DNA of 64,000 bases from an uncultured Bacteroides sp. (GCA_900552645.1 USAN01000001.1:496001-560000); one strand, 5' to 3'. Counted from the stretch's first letter, positions 42,578-51,707 are shown. Notes: generated by a model not told the origin, from the sequence alone. Made by a program: numbers and translations.

Positions 42578-43918
42578 TTATAGTACTTTGGCGGCGGCAG
42601 TTAAATCTGTTGTATCTAAACTATCAAGATATATCTGTGTTGTTGTGAGGTCTTTATGCCCCATCATTGCGCTAATTACTTCACGTCTAATCTGATGTTT
42701 CTGTAGAGTCATTGCCATTGAGTGGCGTGCTGTATAGCTTGTAAAGTTGTTGCATTCAAGATTTAGAACTTCGGCGGCTTCTTTCAACATTAAACCTACA
42801 TTGTGGTTACGGCTTTTTATGTAATAATATTCCTGTTTCGGCGTATCATGGTCACGCCATATAATAGGTAATAGATAGTTCTTATATAGTCTTGAATTAT
42901 CTTTAAACCATTGAAGTACGCGTTCTATCTGTTCATCCATACATATATATATAGGTGTAGCGTTTGCGTTATGCTTTGTTTTTTGGCGATAATAAGCTAT
43001 ATATCTGCATCCATCTTTCATTATAATATTATCCGTTGTAAGTGTACTCATATCATGTATAGCCATACCATAGCAATAGTAACTGAATAGCCATATATTC
43101 ACTGCTTCCTGCAATCGTATATCATCAAGTTGAGCCGATTTCAGACGGTTTATATCCTGTGCAGATAGGTAGCGTTTGACGGTGTTGTTGGCAGGCATAA
43201 TAAAGCCATTCTTCCCAAACGGATATGTTTTGCCATCTGTTTCGCCTAACTTTATAGCTTGATTATAGGCGGCTCTTAACGTCTTAATGTAGTAACGGCG
43301 TGTGTTCGCCATCAAGCCTGCCGCCTCAAATTTAGCATTGCAATCCGTTATATATCGGGTTGTCATCTCTGCCCATACCTTTTTATCAAACTTTGGGTCA
43401 ATACGGCGCATAGCCGATAATGTGCCTTTGTAGGCGTGACTTGCGCCTATATGATTGGTCTTTGTAAGGTTATCTAAGATTTCTTCTATAAACATTGATA
43501 CATTGCCGTTCTTTACCCTCTTGTTTAGCTTATCATCTAACATATCTAAAGTCCAATCTTCTTTCTTTCTTTCAAACTCGGCTATAATATCTTTTGCCTC
43601 TGTTTCTTTTCTATCCATCACCTCATTAAACACTATTGCATTGGGGTGTAGTGCTGCTACTTCCGCTCTGTATAGCTTTGTTTCTTCCGCCGACAATTGC
43701 CCTATCTTACTAACTTTACACTCCTGCATGAAGTATAATTTAACGTCATCGGCTGTTCTCATACGGCAGGTAGTTGTGTTCCATTGGTCTACTTTAGCTG
43801 ATACGCTATCCACTACCATACGTTTAACTTCGCCTTTGCGTGTGATACGCATCCATACGGCGCAAAAACCTTCTTTGTTTGGGCGGTTGCTTCTTAATTC
43901 AAACTTAATTCTTGCCAT
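42578..43918 (-). CDS. Tyrosine integrase of the element
   Basis: 446 aa from the ATG at 43918 (a TTG at 43927 is rejected). Arm-binding domain (residues about 1-90), SAM-like domain (about 120-225), catalytic domain with TARHSMAMTL (Arg/His), MGHKDLTTTQIYLDSLD (His and the Tyr nucleophile). The segment that normally holds catalytic Arg I reads SYYCYGMAIHDMSTL, where I see Tyr-Gly and no Arg, as in IntDOT-type recombinases with altered Arg I. Location next to the right repeat supports its role in integration at the methyltransferase 3' end. Confidence 0.9.
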   Translation of the reverse strand: MARIKFELRSNRPNKEGFCAVWMRITRKGEVKRMVVDSVSAKVDQWNTTTCRMRTADDVKLYFMQECKVSKIGQLSAEETKLYRAEVAALHPNAIVFNEVMDRKETEAKDIIAEFERKKEDWTLDMLDDKLNKRVKNGNVSMFIEEILDNLTKTNHIGASHAYKGTLSAMRRIDPKFDKKVWAEMTTRYITDCNAKFEAAGLMANTRRYYIKTLRAAYNQAIKLGETDGKTYPFGKNGFIMPANNTVKRYLSAQDINRLKSAQLDDIRLQEAVNIWLFSYYCYGMAIHDMSTLTTDNIIMKDGCRYIAYYRQKTKHNANATPIYICMDEQIERVLQWFKDNSRLYKNYLLPIIWRDHDTPKQEYYYIKSRNHNVGLMLKEAAEVLNLECNNFTSYTARHSMAMTLQKHQIRREVISAMMGHKDLTTTQIYLDSLDTTDLTAAAKVL

Positions 43919-44036
43919 TTGGTTCAATATTTTATGTTATATATCCGTTTACAGCTATCTGTAGCGGCGAAATATGGTTCAAGTTTGGTTCAACTTTTAG
44001 CCTAAATTTGCCGTTTTGGTTCAAAAATGGTTCAAG
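43919..44036 (+). promoter_or_regulatory. Right integrase arm-type sites
   Basis: TGGTTCAA copies at 43919, 43974, 43985, 44016 and 44027. Two pairs have the same 11-bp spacing as the left pair (31995/32006). The first copy abuts the integrase start, so binding could also control int. Confidence 0.6.
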
Positions 44037-44045
44037 ATTAGATAT

Positions 44046-44131
44046 TGTCAGATACTAAAGCATACTAACATAACTATCTATAAATCAATGCAAATATAAC
44101 TATTTATTGTTAGATACCAAAATATACTAAA
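44046..44131 (+). repeat. Imperfect 24-bp direct repeat beside the right att core
   Basis: TGTCAGATACTAAAGCATAC (44046) and TGTTAGATACCAAAATATAC (44108), 19 of 24 bases alike with a 62-bp period. Possible excisionase or host-factor sites. Confidence 0.5.
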
Positions 44132-44140
44132 TTAAAATAT

Positions 44141-44188
44141 TCACCCTGAGGGCGAATATCTAAAAGGTTTGGTTTTGTATGTAGAATA
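44141..44188 (+). repeat. Right attachment repeat (48-bp core)
   Basis: Perfect copy of 31900-31947. Beyond it the host continues TAATAA, i.e. the original stop of the methyltransferase gene. Confidence 0.93.
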
Positions 44189-44265
44189 ATAAGCTTATAT
44201 ATTAAAAAGAGTTAAAAGTAATAAAATATATTCTAAAACTGTAATGTTGTATAACATATAAACTT

Positions 44266-44352
44266 TAAATTTGCACTGTGTTTTTCATGGTATTAGATTT
44301 AAGGTTAACAAAGATTGGGTGTCTGGGATAGATACCCTTCTTTTTTTTATTA
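44266..44352 (+). ncRNA. Candidate small RNA with promoter and terminator
   Basis: TAAATTTG (44266-44273) is a perfect -7 box with no ORF after it. About 50 bases on, GGGTGTCT / AGATACCC (44327-44347) and TTCTTTTTTTT form a terminator, giving a transcript of about 75 bases. The middle (CATGGTATTAGATTTAAGG) looks to me like a short sRNA family repeated in Bacteroides genomes, but I cannot name it with certainty. Confidence 0.5.
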
Positions 44353-46698
44353 TAATCTGTATACTATTATTTGATCAAGAACTACTCCTTCATCTACAGC
44401 TCTTATAGTAAGTATTTTATTCTTTCGTTTGTGTAAATTGATAGTTATGATTCTTGTGGCCTGATTGTTGAGCACATTTTTCTTCCATTCCTCACTTCTA
44501 CCTTCTGTTTTGTAGGATATTATCTGTTCTTTGATTTCATCTCCAGATATTGCAAATCTTATTTCATTACCTTCTACAGGATGATTTGGCGCTAGAGTTA
44601 CTACAATCCTTATTGAATCAACTCCATTTATAGATGTTTTATAATTGACAGAACTATTTTTTGTCAATGATATAGCTCCGCTCTGATATCCTAATCCATG
44701 TGATTTAGGTTTGTTCCCTTTAAAACTTGAAAATTCTTTTCCATTTATCAATAATAGAGGTTTTATATATTCTTTTATTTCTGAGTTAATATTCTCATGA
44801 GTAACTTTATCATATACTGCAAGTTTTCGTGGTTGATAATCCATCATTCCTTTCCATTTACTATTATATAAAGAATTGTATTCTTTTGTCAGTTTTACAA
44901 TGTTATCATATGCGTCATCACTTACATTCCAATTCTCTTTCCTATGTCGTGCTAGTTGAGCATATAATAATTTTCTATTTATTTGTGATGCACATCTAAC
45001 TGGATATTCCACAAGTTGGAACCAAGATGAATATTTTTCCTTATCTATACTTTTAGATAGTTTTATCACCTCTCTTTCAATATTATCATATTCTTTTAAT
45101 CTATCTCTTATCTCTTTTTCGCTCCAAGGTAAATCCTTCACAATCTTTGATAAAGAATCTTTTTCTTCTGTACGAGTGTTGCCCATAAATTCAGGCTTAT
45201 GAATATATGCCAATCTATAATATTCATTCATTACTTTTACTAACTTTGTTGCCTTTTTACTATCAAATTCTCGGTTATACCAATCGTATAGGTGTTTCTG
45301 TAATCCTTCTTCACTGTCATCTATAGAATCTATATTCCATGCCATATCCATAAATAATTCAATAAGATATTCGGCTGGTTTTATATCTCCTACGTTAAGT
45401 ATCCATGTATTTCTTACTCCATGATTGTATGCACATTTCATTTGTGTATAGATTTGTGCCGGATGTGTTGTTGCTAGCCATAGATAGTCATGCGGTCTTC
45501 CCCAATAAGAAATATGATAGTATATACCATTTCCTCCTTTGCGCATTTGTTCATCACGAGTAGGGAAATGTCGGATGTAGCCATAATTATCATCACACCA
45601 CATCAATGATACATCATCTGGCACCTGTAGTCCCATGTTATATACATCAAGAACTTCTTTATAAGGAATAAATACTTGTGATACATTTTCTATATTCTTG
45701 TCAACATACTTTTCTATAAGTCTTCTTTGTTCTTTGATTATTTCATTAATTGCTGTTTTCTGTTCTTCAAGGGTATTTGCTCCAAGCATCTTGCTATCGT
45801 GTACTCCTCGTATTCCAAGGGTATATATGTTATCCGACTTTGCAAGTTCTTTTACTCTTTTTTCCCAGAAAGCAAGAACATTATCTCGATTATTAACAAA
45901 ATCATATTTTCCTTCTCCTTCTACTCTCCATTCGCCATTAGTATTTCTTAGCATGGGTTCACAATGAGAGGTTCCAATGAATATACCATACTTATCTGCA
46001 GTCTTTTTGTTGTCAGGTGTAAGAAAGAATGGTATAGAACATTCATGCATAGCAGGCCAGAATGTATTAGCTCGTAGTCTTAATAATAATTCAAATATTC
46101 TAGCGTGTGTTTTTGCTCCTATCATACCTTTAATATCTTTGGGGTCATAATTCTTGTTGCTCCAAGGCATTAATCCCCAATCTTCATCATTGATAAATAT
46201 TCCTCGATGTTCTACTGAGGGATATTCCATTATAGTGAAATTATCTGCAATTAAGAAACTTTTCTTTTTCTTTATCGGAGAGTCGGCCCACCATTCCCAT
46301 GGTGAGATTCCAATCATTCTAGATAGTTCTAATACTCCATAAGCTGTCCCTCTTTTATCAGAACCTATAATGTATAGTCTTCCATTCTTTTCTTTTAATA
46401 TAAAAGTTTCTTTTCTATTTGTAAGTTCATCAATGCTATTCTGATCAATGATAGACGAAATATTCCTTATCTTATCTATTGTAGATACAAATATTATACC
46501 TTCTTTGTCGTTTATTACTTTACCGTTGAATACACGATTGTAGTCTTCAGAAAAAATATCAATAGCAGTATGTACTACTTCTGGTTCGCTGTCATTAAAA
46601 GTAATTTTTATATTGCTCTTATTTTTGAATGTGACACTTGCAAAAAGAGAGCAGTTAAATAATAATCCTGCGAATATAAGATAATAAAATCTATTCAT
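44350..46698 (-). CDS. Glycoside hydrolase family 115 (alpha-glucuronidase)
   Basis: 782 aa with signal peptide (MNRFYYLIFAGLLFNCSLFA). RGTAYGVLELSRMIGISPWE, WWADSPIKKKKSF, HRGIFINDEDWGLMPWS, RANTFWPAMHECSIPF, GTSHCEPMLRN and DVSLMWCDDNYGYIRHFPTR are the conserved GH115 blocks. GH115 enzymes remove 4-O-methyl-glucuronic acid from xylan or glucuronate from arabinogalactan. Slightly short against typical 800-960 aa members; the C-terminal beta-sandwich may be partial. Periplasmic. Confidence 0.88.
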   Translation of the reverse strand: MNRFYYLIFAGLLFNCSLFASVTFKNKSNIKITFNDSEPEVVHTAIDIFSEDYNRVFNGKVINDKEGIIFVSTIDKIRNISSIIDQNSIDELTNRKETFILKEKNGRLYIIGSDKRGTAYGVLELSRMIGISPWEWWADSPIKKKKSFLIADNFTIMEYPSVEHRGIFINDEDWGLMPWSNKNYDPKDIKGMIGAKTHARIFELLLRLRANTFWPAMHECSIPFFLTPDNKKTADKYGIFIGTSHCEPMLRNTNGEWRVEGEGKYDFVNNRDNVLAFWEKRVKELAKSDNIYTLGIRGVHDSKMLGANTLEEQKTAINEIIKEQRRLIEKYVDKNIENVSQVFIPYKEVLDVYNMGLQVPDDVSLMWCDDNYGYIRHFPTRDEQMRKGGNGIYYHISYWGRPHDYLWLATTHPAQIYTQMKCAYNHGVRNTWILNVGDIKPAEYLIELFMDMAWNIDSIDDSEEGLQKHLYDWYNREFDSKKATKLVKVMNEYYRLAYIHKPEFMGNTRTEEKDSLSKIVKDLPWSEKEIRDRLKEYDNIEREVIKLSKSIDKEKYSSWFQLVEYPVRCASQINRKLLYAQLARHRKENWNVSDDAYDNIVKLTKEYNSLYNSKWKGMMDYQPRKLAVYDKVTHENINSEIKEYIKPLLLINGKEFSSFKGNKPKSHGLGYQSGAISLTKNSSVNYKTSINGVDSIRIVVTLAPNHPVEGNEIRFAISGDEIKEQIISYKTEGRSEEWKKNVLNNQATRIITINLHKRKNKILTIRAVDEGVVLDQIIVYRL

Positions 46699-46726
46699 AT
46701 ATTACAATGCATATGTGTTATTAAAG

Positions 46727-46772
46727 TTTGCCTAAAATAAAATCAATTATTAAAGATTTTATTTTAGGCAAA
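46727..46772. promoter_or_regulatory. 18-bp perfect palindrome upstream of the GH115 gene
   Basis: TTTGCCTAAAATAAAATC and its inverted copy, with a 10-base loop, 29 bases upstream of the GH115 ATG. A/T rich with no T-run, so it is more likely an operator or leader structure than a terminator. Confidence 0.5.
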
Positions 46773-46951
46773 TTTGATAAAAATATAGTATATTCTAAAT
46801 GGAATATTGTATAAACATATGTAAAAGAATATAGATTAATTAGTTTATAGAAAAATATTATAAGTTATAATCAAGTTAAACATTAAAAATAAGCTGTAAT
46901 TAAATGAGTATGAAAGTGTGGTTTTATGAAAAAGAAGGATATTGTGAGAAA

Positions 46952-46993
46952 AAAATCCAGATGTAATTTTATGTATTTATTCATCTGGATTTT
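46952..46993 (-). terminator. Terminator after GH31
   Basis: AAAATCCAGATG / CATCTGGATTTT with an 18-base loop and a T-run on the minus strand. The rest of 46699-47092 is A/T rich and gene-free. Confidence 0.75.
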
Positions 46994-47092
46994 ATATTTT
47001 CTAAATCAAATGATATATATTATAATGATGCAATCTTAATATATTATAATTTAAGAAAATTGAGTTTTCAAATAAATGATAGAATTTAAAAG

Positions 47093-49465
47093 TTAGAATT
47101 CTATCATGGTTCCTTCTATCTTACTAGTAAGAATCGGTTTTTTTGCCCGACAGTCTACTGATATTTTCTGCAGTTTATCACTTCCTGGAAGGAATATTAA
47201 TCCTTCAGCTTCTTTCTTGTCAACATTATATAGCTTTATAGATAATTTATTCCAGTCCATTTCTGAAGTGGTCTGAGCTAGTCTTATATTAGGTATCGCC
47301 GAACCGTCTTTTATCATAATTATTATTGGTAGTTTACCTGATTCTATATTATGCCAACCTCCTTCATAAACATCGCCTTTCTGAAAATCTATCCATTTAC
47401 CTTTAGGAAGATAAACGTTGCGGCTGTTATTTCCACCTTCGAACATAGGAGCAACTAATATTTGAGAACCAAACATATATTCATCATCTATTTTCCATGC
47501 GCCAGGATCATCCGGAAATTCAACTAACAGAGCTCTTACCATTGGAAGTCCTTTTTCTGTACATTCTTTAGCTTGTGCATAAACATAAGGCATAAGCCTA
47601 TATTTCATTTCTGCACTATTCCTAAAAATATCTTGTACTTTCTTGTTTTTGTACAACCAAGGTTCGGTAGGAGGAGCTCCATGAGCACGTGTATGTGAAG
47701 TGAGAAATCCAAAAGGAAGCCATCTACAGTAAAGATCATCGGGTGTAGATGTAACGAATCCACCCATATCATGGCTCCAGAAAGAAAATCCGGAAAGGCC
47801 TAAGGATAGTCCGGCATGCATAGTGCCTATCATTCCGGTATTTGTTGTTGCTGCATCGCCACCCCAATGAAGTGGATATCTCTGTGAACCAGCCCAAGCA
47901 GATCTAGCCCAGATGATATTTTCTCCATTGGTTTCTTTAGTAATATCGGCTACAGCCTTATTGTATCTTAATGGATATAGGTTATGTTCATACCAGCCAC
48001 TCTTACCAGATGCATAAATACCATTTAACGGTGCTCCCTCTCCAAAGTCAACTTTTATAGCACCTACTCCCATCTTTAGTAACGAAGCTAGCTTATTCTG
48101 ATACCATTCTACAGTTTCTGGATTTGAAAAATCGAGCACTACATCTTCATAAGGTAATTCGCCATTAGCATTCTTTACATATAATCCTTTTTCTATAAGT
48201 TCATTGAAATAGCTATTCTTTGGGGTAAAATAAGGTAACTGCCACAAAGAAACATGAAATCCTTTCTTCTTAAGATCGGAAAGCATTTTTTGGGGATCAT
48301 TGAATCTGTTCTTTGAGAATTTATAATCACATTGCCAGTCTATGTCAAACCATCCGGTGTCGAAATGTATTACATCACATGGATATCTGTTTTTTCTTAT
48401 ATTTTCTGCCACTTCATATCCTTCTTTCTCACTAAAATAGGTTATTCTGCTCATCCACGTTCCGAATGACCACAATGGAGGCATCTCTGGTTTTCCTACC
48501 AAGCTTGTATATTCATTAAGTATTTCCTTGGGAGTGCCTAGAAATATAAATAAATCTAAATTCTCATCTCCAGAGAATATTTTATTAAGTCCTATATACG
48601 AAGCTCCAAAATCGCATGTTATAGGAGTTGAGGTATGAATGAACATTCCGTATCCTCGGTTACTCATGAAGAATGGAATTGGTTTATACATCATATCAGT
48701 TTCCGGTCCTTGAGGATCTGTAACAAACATATTCACTTTTTGTCCCACTTTATTAAGTGAAGTTGCTGATTCTCCGCATCCAAATATCATCTCACTTGGT
48801 GCAATGGTAAAGACCGGATTGATTTGTCGTCCATTATCACTTCCACGTTTTACAAAAGAAAAGGGAGTAAACTTAACTTGTGTTGAATCAGTATCTTTAT
48901 ATGTAGCAGTTTGTGTAAGAATATGTCCACTTTTATCTTTTATTACTATTCTCCATGGGTATTTTTCTATAGTTATTGAGCCGAATGAGTTGCTGTAAGT
49001 TATACTGTGTTCCTCCTCTGATAATTTCCAGGATGTGTCGGTGGTAGGCTCAGAAGCTAGAATCACTGATGAAGAAGTTTTTGGGATTACTGGTGTTGTA
49101 AGCATTTTTATTCTTACGGTATGAGGAGTTATAAATTCTATGCTGAAATCAAGATTAGGATTGTTAGAATATGCAGTTTCAGGAAAATCTAGCATTTTGA
49201 AGTATCCTGGTTGCGAACAATTAGTATTGAAAGCTTGCCTAGGGCGCAAGCGAGCTCTTTTCCAATTAATCTTTCCCTTTGCATTTTGAGCATTGAAGGA
49301 AGATAGACTGTCGGCAAAGAATAGAATATTACTCATGTCTGTAAATTCTCGACTTACATCAATAGGCTGTCCAAGAAGATACATGTCGCTTTTGTTTACC
49401 TGTGCCTGAGAATCTATTCCTTGTATAGAGAAAAAGGCGTAAACCAGTAATAATAATTTTTTCAT
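47093..49465 (-). CDS. Glycoside hydrolase family 31 (alpha-glucosidase/xylosidase)
   Basis: 790 aa, signal peptide MKKLLLLVYAFFSIQGIDSQA. N-terminal beta-sandwich, then the catalytic (beta/alpha)8 barrel: nucleophile Asp in GAIKVDFGEGAP (about residue 470) and acid/base Asp in HWGGDAATT (about 537). SFGTWMSRITYFSEKEGYEV, YPCDVIHFDTGWFD and GFSFWSHDMGGF are GH31 blocks; the FDTGWF form is common in alpha-xylosidases. The neighbouring GH115 suggests hemicellulose or gum degradation, but no SusC/D pair is adjacent. Confidence 0.9.
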   Translation of the reverse strand: MKKLLLLVYAFFSIQGIDSQAQVNKSDMYLLGQPIDVSREFTDMSNILFFADSLSSFNAQNAKGKINWKRARLRPRQAFNTNCSQPGYFKMLDFPETAYSNNPNLDFSIEFITPHTVRIKMLTTPVIPKTSSSVILASEPTTDTSWKLSEEEHSITYSNSFGSITIEKYPWRIVIKDKSGHILTQTATYKDTDSTQVKFTPFSFVKRGSDNGRQINPVFTIAPSEMIFGCGESATSLNKVGQKVNMFVTDPQGPETDMMYKPIPFFMSNRGYGMFIHTSTPITCDFGASYIGLNKIFSGDENLDLFIFLGTPKEILNEYTSLVGKPEMPPLWSFGTWMSRITYFSEKEGYEVAENIRKNRYPCDVIHFDTGWFDIDWQCDYKFSKNRFNDPQKMLSDLKKKGFHVSLWQLPYFTPKNSYFNELIEKGLYVKNANGELPYEDVVLDFSNPETVEWYQNKLASLLKMGVGAIKVDFGEGAPLNGIYASGKSGWYEHNLYPLRYNKAVADITKETNGENIIWARSAWAGSQRYPLHWGGDAATTNTGMIGTMHAGLSLGLSGFSFWSHDMGGFVTSTPDDLYCRWLPFGFLTSHTRAHGAPPTEPWLYKNKKVQDIFRNSAEMKYRLMPYVYAQAKECTEKGLPMVRALLVEFPDDPGAWKIDDEYMFGSQILVAPMFEGGNNSRNVYLPKGKWIDFQKGDVYEGGWHNIESGKLPIIIMIKDGSAIPNIRLAQTTSEMDWNKLSIKLYNVDKKEAEGLIFLPGSDKLQKISVDCRAKKPILTSKIEGTMIEF

Positions 49466-49846
49466 AACAATATTAGATTTTATAAGATGGGCTAAATATA
49501 ATATTATATATTATTAAAATAGAGGCTTAAAAAATAATAAATAGGGTACTGTTTATTATAATCAACAAAATATACCCCATTTATTATCAAATAGTTACTG
49601 CATTAAACGATAATAATGTAAAAATATTCCATGTAAAATGAAACTTATTTTATTTTGATTTGTTTTATAAATGTAATATAAAATGAAACTCTCTTTTTGA
49701 TTAAGATACAGAATACTTTTTAATCGAACTAGTCCGTCATCTGTTGTGAAACAGATGACGGACATTGTTTTTTAAAGGTTTTATGTATATATTTAAATAA
49801 ATAGTTTTATATCTTTGCGTGTAAATCAAACACATAGGTAATTAAA
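49466..49846. other. Divergent intergenic region with hairpin and direct repeat
   Basis: TAAAATGAAACT at 49634 and 49679. A 14-bp hairpin GTCCGTCATCTGTT / AACAGATGACGGAC (49732-49763) followed by TTGTTTTTT looks like a plus-strand terminator with no upstream gene: an unmapped small RNA or a leftover. No ORF of note. Confidence 0.45.
49810..49817 (+). promoter_or_regulatory. -7 box for the nucleoside transporter run
   Basis: TATCTTTG matches TAnnTTTG, 29 bases before the ATG at 49847. Confidence 0.55.
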
Positions 49847-51115
49847 ATGAGTAATAAAGTTTCGATGATGAAATTCAGGCTTATAGTCATGAATTTTTTA
49901 CAGTTCGCAATATGGGGTACCTATCTTACTTCAATGGGTAGTTATCTAGCTAATATTGGGCTGGGAGAGAAGATAGGTCTGTTTTATGCCATGCAGGGGA
50001 TTGTTTCCCTATTTATGCCGGCTATAATGGGTGTAATTGCCGACCGATGGGTACCTGCCCAAAAGTTATTGGGCTTTTGTCAGGGAATGGCAGCTATGTT
50101 TATGATAGCTACGGGTTATTATGGCTATACAGCGACTACCACAGAGTTTATGCCGCTTTTCACTCTGTATTCTTTTAGCGTTGCATTCTATATGCCTACA
50201 TTAGCGCTTTCAAACTCCGTAGCATATACTTCGCTCGATGAGGTTAAACTTGATCCAGTAGTTGCTTTTCCTCCTATAAGAATATTTGGTACCATAGGCT
50301 TTATATGCGCTATGCTTCTTACTGATGTGTTAGGGTTTCAGCATAATTACATGCAGTTCTTCTTCTGTGCATTCTTTGGTGTTATTTTGGCTGTGTATTC
50401 ATTTACGTTACCTCACTGTCCTACAAGTAAAGGAAGCAATAAGAAGACTTTGGTCGATGCTTTGGGGTTACGAGCATTTCTTTTGTTTAAACAGAAAAAA
50501 ATGGCCATATTCTTTATATTCTCAATGTTGCTAGGCGTATCGCTTCAGATAACAAATGGATTCGCAAATCCGTTCCTTGGCAGTTTTGGCAAGATACCAG
50601 AGTATGCAAATACATTCGGCGTACAGCATGCTAATGCACTTATCTCATTATCACAGGTATCCGAAACATTGTGTATACTTCTTATTCCATTCTTTCTTAA
50701 ACATTTTGGTATAAAGAAGGTAATGCTTATAGCAATGCTTGCGTGGGTACTTCGTTTCGGTCTTTTTGGATTTGGAAACCCGGGTCCGGGTGTATGGATG
50801 TTTGTGCTTTCAATGGTAGTATATGGTGTAGCATTTGATTTCTTCAACATTTCTGGATCTCTTTTTGTTAACACAGAAACAGACTTGTCAATTCGCTCAA
50901 GTGCACAGGGACTATTTGTTATTATGACAAACGGTATTGGGGCTACTGTAGGAACATTAGGTGCACAGTTAGTAGTAAATAACTTTGTTGATTTTAATAG
51001 TCCATTACCACAGGTGTCTGGCTGGCATACAGCATGGTTAGTTTTTGCTGGATATGCATTGGTAGTAGCTATACTGTTTGCTATTATTTTCAAATACAAG
51101 CATGTAGCTAAGTAA
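49847..51115 (+). CDS. Nucleoside:H+ symporter (NupG-like, MFS)
   Basis: 422 aa, 12 TM helices. MNFLQFAIWGTYLTSMGSYL at the N-terminus and GVIADRWVPAQKLLGFCQG (the 2-3 loop motif) match the nucleoside:H+ symporter family. Imports nucleosides. First of the run to the FKBP gene; followed 14 bases later by the BFN gene. Confidence 0.88.
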   Translation: MSNKVSMMKFRLIVMNFLQFAIWGTYLTSMGSYLANIGLGEKIGLFYAMQGIVSLFMPAIMGVIADRWVPAQKLLGFCQGMAAMFMIATGYYGYTATTTEFMPLFTLYSFSVAFYMPTLALSNSVAYTSLDEVKLDPVVAFPPIRIFGTIGFICAMLLTDVLGFQHNYMQFFFCAFFGVILAVYSFTLPHCPTSKGSNKKTLVDALGLRAFLLFKQKKMAIFFIFSMLLGVSLQITNGFANPFLGSFGKIPEYANTFGVQHANALISLSQVSETLCILLIPFFLKHFGIKKVMLIAMLAWVLRFGLFGFGNPGPGVWMFVLSMVVYGVAFDFFNISGSLFVNTETDLSIRSSAQGLFVIMTNGIGATVGTLGAQLVVNNFVDFNSPLPQVSGWHTAWLVFAGYALVVAILFAIIFKYKHVAK

Positions 51116-51129
51116 AAAATAATTTAATT

Positions 51130-51699
51130 ATGGATGAAATAGAAGTAAAGGTACATGATATGTCTTCCACTATAAGGCCTGCAGATGCATATGCTTTAGT
51201 ATTGGAAGAAAAGCATGGTTATAGGAAATTACCAGTAATAATAGGTTCGATAGAAGCACAAGCTATAAAGATAGCCATGAATGGTTATAAGATTTCGCGT
51301 CCGCTTACCCACGATCTATTCGTAGCACTTACCGATCGTTTAGGAGTGTTTCTAAAAAAAATGGTAATATATATGGTTAAGGATGGAGTTTTCTATTCGT
51401 ATCTTTACTTTGATAATTATGGTGAGGAGGTGAGGATAGATTCACGCACCTCCGATGCAGTAGCACTTGCTTTAAGATATGGTGCACCTATTTTCACGAC
51501 ACGTCAGATAATGGAAGCTGAACATATGCATGAAGAGCGGAATGGAGCATTCTCGGTTACTATAAATATGGTAAATGTAGATATGCTTAGAGAAGCTCTG
51601 CAGAAAGCAATCGAGGAAGAAAATTATGAACAGGCTTCTAAATTGCGAGATGAGATTAATCGTCGCGAGCAAAGCCAGAATAAAGATGATAAATTATAA
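51130..51699 (+). CDS. Bifunctional nuclease family (DUF151) with UvrB/C motif
   Basis: 189 aa. VKVHDMSSTIRPADAYALVL, LPVIIGSIEAQAIKIAM and VRIDSRTSDAVALALRYGAP mark the BFN/DUF151 domain; AIEEENYEQASKLRDEINRR at the C-terminus is a UvrB/UvrC interaction motif. Nuclease activity is assumed from the family; it may act in DNA handling. Eight bases before rsmE. Confidence 0.85.
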   Translation: MDEIEVKVHDMSSTIRPADAYALVLEEKHGYRKLPVIIGSIEAQAIKIAMNGYKISRPLTHDLFVALTDRLGVFLKKMVIYMVKDGVFYSYLYFDNYGEEVRIDSRTSDAVALALRYGAPIFTTRQIMEAEHMHEERNGAFSVTINMVNVDMLREALQKAIEEENYEQASKLRDEINRREQSQNKDDKL

Positions 51700-51707
51700 T
51701 TATAGAA

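Larger units (their letters stand above)
31900..44188. mobile_element. Integrated capsid-forming satellite-like element (12,241 bp)
   Basis: Bounded by 48-bp perfect direct repeats (31900-31947 and 44141-44188). All genes run on the minus strand: integrase, two HTH proteins, SF3 helicase, small proteins, sigma region 2- and 4-like proteins, small/large terminase, prohead protease, two connector-like proteins, scaffold-like protein, major capsid protein, portal and a two-TM protein. I find no tail tube, sheath, tape measure, baseplate, fibre, lysin or large DNA polymerase gene. That content and size match capsid-forming phage-inducible islands (cfPICIs). A prophage that lost its tail module is the alternative; intact frames throughout and tight gene packing argue against decay. 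Confidence 0.85.

Noticed and set aside
42498..42695. Plus-strand ORF over the integrase end
   Set aside because: Runs across the integrase terminator and into the integrase coding region; no domain; low-complexity start.
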